A stretch of DNA of 7,489 bases from Desulfobacteraceae bacterium (lineage in GTDB: Bacteria > Desulfobacterota > Desulfobacteria > Desulfobacterales > JAUWMJ01). The stretch is from contig JAUWOH010000132.1 of the NCBI GenBank assembly GCA_030612225.1, positions 1 to 7,489 on the forward strand. Reading direction: 5' to 3'. Both the position numbers and the translations under genes were made by a program. Positions within the stretch are counted from its first letter, which is position 1; each line of letters opens with the position of its first letter. Of the stretch, positions 5,778 through 7,489 are shown piece by piece. The notes under the pieces were generated by a model. That model was not told the origin of the DNA. It did not search any database and saw only the letters and a list, made by a program, of their open reading frames with translations.

Positions 5778-6944
5778 TCACAAAATATTCCTTATCCCCC
5801 TGACAGCCTGACTAATACGCATCTTGTTTTCTATCAAAGCAAATCTTACATACTCATCTCCGTATTCACCAAATCCCAGCCCTGGTGAAACTGCAACCCT
5901 GGCTTCCTTAATTAAAAACTTGGAAAACTCCACCGACCCCATCTTCACATATTGATCAGGTATTTTCCCCCAAACAAACATAGTCCCTTTTGGACTTTTT
6001 ATATTCCAGCCTACCCTGCTTAGCCCGGAAATAAGTGCGTCTCTTCGTTCCTTATAAGTTTTACGAATTTCTTCCACACAATCCTGTGAGCCGTTTAAAG
6101 CAATAATTGATGCAATTTGTATCGGCTGAAAAATTCCATAATCAAGATAACTTTTTATCCTCCGAAGTGCTCCAATAATTTCTTTATTCCCTACACAAAA
6201 ACCGACCCGCCAGCCAGGCATACTATAACTTTTGGACATTGAAAAAAATTCAACCCCTACATCCCTGGCACCCTTTGCCTGCAAGAAACTCGGAGCTTTA
6301 TACCCGTCAAAAACAATATCGGCATAGGCAAAGTCATGAATAATCATGATATTATTTTCTTTTGCGTAATCTACAAGCTTTTCAAAAAAATCAAGGTCAA
6401 CAACTTCCGTTGTGGGGTTGTGCGGATAGCTTAAAATTAAAATTTTTGGCCTTGGCCAGGTCTGCTTTGTAGCATTTATGAGGTTTTCGAAAAAATCATG
6501 CTCCGGGCCAACAGGTATTCCCCGCACATCCCCGCCTGCGATAATCGTTGAATACGGATGGATCGGATAAGTTGGATTCGGTGTAAAAACAACGTCACCT
6601 GGCCGGATAGTTACAAGAATGAGATGAGACATTCCTTCTTTTACGCCTATTGTGACAATCGCTTCAGTGTCCGGGTCAATATCCACATCAAACCTTCGTT
6701 TATACCATTCGGAAATCGCCACCCTGAGCTTTGTAATACCCATGGACGCTGAATACCTGTGATTATGAGGTTTCCGGGCTGCTTCTACAAGTTTATCAAC
6801 AATATGCGGAGGCGTGCCAAGATCGGGGTTCCCCATTCCAAGATCTATTATATCTTCCCCTGCATGCCTAGCATCCATTTTTATCTTGTTTACTGTAGCA
6901 AACACATAAGGTGGCAGTCGATCAAGTCTTGCAAAAGTAGTCAT
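5778..6944 (-). CDS. alaC: AlaC-type class I/II aminotransferase (388 aa)
   Basis: This cytoplasmic PLP enzyme closely resembles E. coli AlaC (YfdZ), a glutamate-pyruvate aminotransferase, as I recall that sequence. Shared blocks are RLDRLPPYVF (7-16), GEDIIDLGMGNPD (29-41), EAIVTIG.KEG, and HDFAYADIVFDGYKAPS (203-219). The PLP Schiff-base lysine is Lys238 in FFSMSKSYSMPGWRVGF. The C-terminal VSPGLGFGEYGDEYVRFALIEN carries the carboxylate-binding Arg. It lacks about 20 residues of E. coli AlaC at the C-terminus. GGAGG (6955-6951), 6 nt before the ATG, is the best ribosome site in the window. The related family of LL-diaminopimelate aminotransferases is the main alternative for substrate, so the exact amino acid is less sure than the family. 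Confidence 0.88.
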   Translation of the reverse strand: MTTFARLDRLPPYVFATVNKIKMDARHAGEDIIDLGMGNPDLGTPPHIVDKLVEAARKPHNHRYSASMGITKLRVAISEWYKRRFDVDIDPDTEAIVTIGVKEGMSHLILVTIRPGDVVFTPNPTYPIHPYSTIIAGGDVRGIPVGPEHDFFENLINATKQTWPRPKILILSYPHNPTTEVVDLDFFEKLVDYAKENNIMIIHDFAYADIVFDGYKAPSFLQAKGARDVGVEFFSMSKSYSMPGWRVGFCVGNKEIIGALRRIKSYLDYGIFQPIQIASIIALNGSQDCVEEIRKTYKERRDALISGLSRVGWNIKSPKGTMFVWGKIPDQYVKMGSVEFSKFLIKEARVAVSPGLGFGEYGDEYVRFALIENKMRISQAVRGIRNIL

Positions 6945-6981
6945 AAAAAACCTCCGTAACTTATCAAATAGATGATATGCT

Positions 6982-7012
6982 ATTGTATTAAGCCTCTTGC
7001 TTACAATACAAT
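6982..7012 (-). promoter_or_regulatory. Leader hairpin upstream of alaC
   Basis: ATTGTAT-TAAGC (6982-6993) pairs with GCTTA-CA-ATACAAT (6999-7012), giving 12 bp with a 2-nt bulge and a 5-nt loop. It lies 37 nt above the alaC ATG and inside the predicted transcript. It is not followed by a T-run and leaves GGAGG free. It may be an operator or an mRNA-stabilising stem. Confidence 0.5.
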
Positions 7013-7040
7013 TCTTATTATGTCAAAAAATTTGTTTTGA

Positions 7041-7068
7041 CTTATAAATCCAATCTGTTTAATCTCAA
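7041..7068 (-). promoter_or_regulatory. Likely sigma70-type promoter of alaC
   Basis: On the minus strand TTGAGA (7068-7063), a 16-nt spacer and TATAAG (7046-7041) each match the consensus at five of six bases. The predicted start near 7034 leaves a leader of about 90 nt. A perfect TTGACA at 7026-7021 is a rival -35, but its best -10 (TGTAAG, 7005-7000) is only 15 nt away and lies inside the leader hairpin. Confidence 0.55.
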
Positions 7069-7103
7069 TAAATTCGTAAAAAATCGAATTCATCAGGTTT
7101 TAG

Positions 7104-7161
7104 GTGTTAAGTTTTATGTTTTATGTTAATGATATTATCTGTTTTAAAATAAACTTAAAAC
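7104..7161. repeat. AT-rich imperfect inverted repeat
   Basis: GTGTTAAGTTT (7104-7114) is inverted with one mismatch as AAACTTAAAAC (7151-7161), and TTTTATG is tandemly repeated at 7112-7125. It lies upstream of the alaC promoter. The base composition makes chance similarity possible. Confidence 0.4.
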
Positions 7162-7227
7162 TCAAGTTTCGCACTCCTATTTTGCAATAAGTGATGCCCT
7201 GATGGCGCTTAAGATATAAGATCAGAT

Positions 7228-7432
7228 GTGAATCGAGACGGTTATATTATTTTCTGGAAGGTGATATGTTGGTCACATTCTCCACCCTTTCGCAGTGTCC
7301 TGATATTTGGGATAGATTTACGACTCTATATAATTTAGCAACTCATGCACTTTATCCCAAATATCAGGACACGCTGCTAACTGATTATTTTCATATCACC
7401 TGGAAGAAAATGATATAACCGTCTCGATTCAC
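7228..7432. repeat. 205-bp nested palindrome (outer arms 41 bp)
   Basis: The outer arms 7228-7268 and 7392-7432 are inverted copies over 41 bp with four mismatches, beginning GTGAATCGAGACGG. A second, perfect inverted repeat lies inside (7295-7372). The two spacers between the arms differ in length (26 and 19 nt), so the whole is nested rather than one perfect palindrome. I see no target-site duplication next to the outer arms. The right arm overlaps the last 13 codons of the partial gene entering from the right edge. Confidence 0.92.
7295..7372. repeat. 78-bp element with perfect 20-bp terminal inverted repeats
   Basis: GTGTCCTGATATTTGGGATA (7295-7314) is perfectly inverted at 7353-7372, enclosing 38 bp. 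The termini look like those of an insertion sequence, making this a candidate internally deleted (MITE-like) remnant, though I cannot name a family. No clear target duplication flanks it. As RNA it would form a 20-bp stem. Confidence 0.85.
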
Positions 7433-7489
7433 TCCTTCGATACGAATCAACTCTTCAGGAATTAAGGCTTCGCTGTAGATAAGGGGTGC
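7391..7489 (-). CDS. 3' end of an unidentified gene (partial, 32 codons)
   Basis: A minus-strand frame runs in from the right edge for 32 codons to a TGA at 7391-7393. Its peptide ends EELIRIEGVNRDGYIIF then FQVI. The mix of charged and hydrophobic residues looks like real protein, but the stretch is short enough that chance cannot be excluded. Its last 13 codons coincide with the right outer arm of the palindrome. The left arm, read on the plus strand, would encode a similar VNRDGYIIFWKVI, with a synonymous Ile codon change. I do not recognise the family. If real, it lies upstream of alaC on the same strand, about 450 bp away. Confidence 0.45.
   Translation of the reverse strand, partial: APLIYSEALIPEELIRIEGVNRDGYIIFFQVI

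Noticed and set aside
7266..7418. A 50-codon plus-strand reading frame inside the palindrome, with AAGG 4 nt before its ATG
   Set aside because: Its start and stop lie in the two inverted arms and it overlaps the partial minus-strand gene. The peptide looks like translated repeat and I see no family signature.

Overview
The window looks like a piece of chromosome from a Gram-negative anaerobe of the sulfate-reducing deltaproteobacterial type (Desulfobacterales-like). This is inferred from an LPS heptose gene, a ThrH-type phosphatase next to homoserine dehydrogenase, moderately AT-rich genes, and many small intergenic repeats. Every gene I accept lies on the minus strand, so biological order runs from the right edge to the left edge.

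Right to left: the 3' end of an unidentified gene (7489-7391) ends inside a 205-bp nested palindrome (7228-7432). About 160 bp further on is a promoter-like sequence (7041-7068) and a hairpin-bearing leader for alaC (alanine/2-oxoglutarate-type aminotransferase). Then come hom (homoserine dehydrogenase with ACT domain), thrH (phosphoserine phosphatase/homoserine phosphotransferase), a YbgC-like hotdog thioesterase, hldE (bifunctional ADP-heptose synthesis enzyme), a DUF167/YggU protein, an initiator tRNA with a clear intrinsic terminator, and a small CxxC protein with an odd low-complexity tail near the left edge.

alaC, hom and thrH form an amino-acid module. Hom makes homoserine, and ThrH can phosphorylate it with phosphoserine as donor (known for the Pseudomonas enzyme), linking threonine and serine synthesis. 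thrH and the thioesterase overlap by one base, and hldE and the DUF167 gene are 20 bp apart, so these pairs are probably co-expressed.

The other junctions (alaC/hom, hom/thrH, thioesterase/hldE) are 190-390 bp long and each is filled with a different repeat family: GGTTCA-type repeats with inverted flanks, inverted arrays of a 9-10 bp AAAGTGACT motif, and 32-bp tandem units next to GC-rich palindromes. No defence system, CRISPR array or complete mobile element is visible. The genes are conventional; the unusual content is in the intergenic repeats and the right-edge palindrome.
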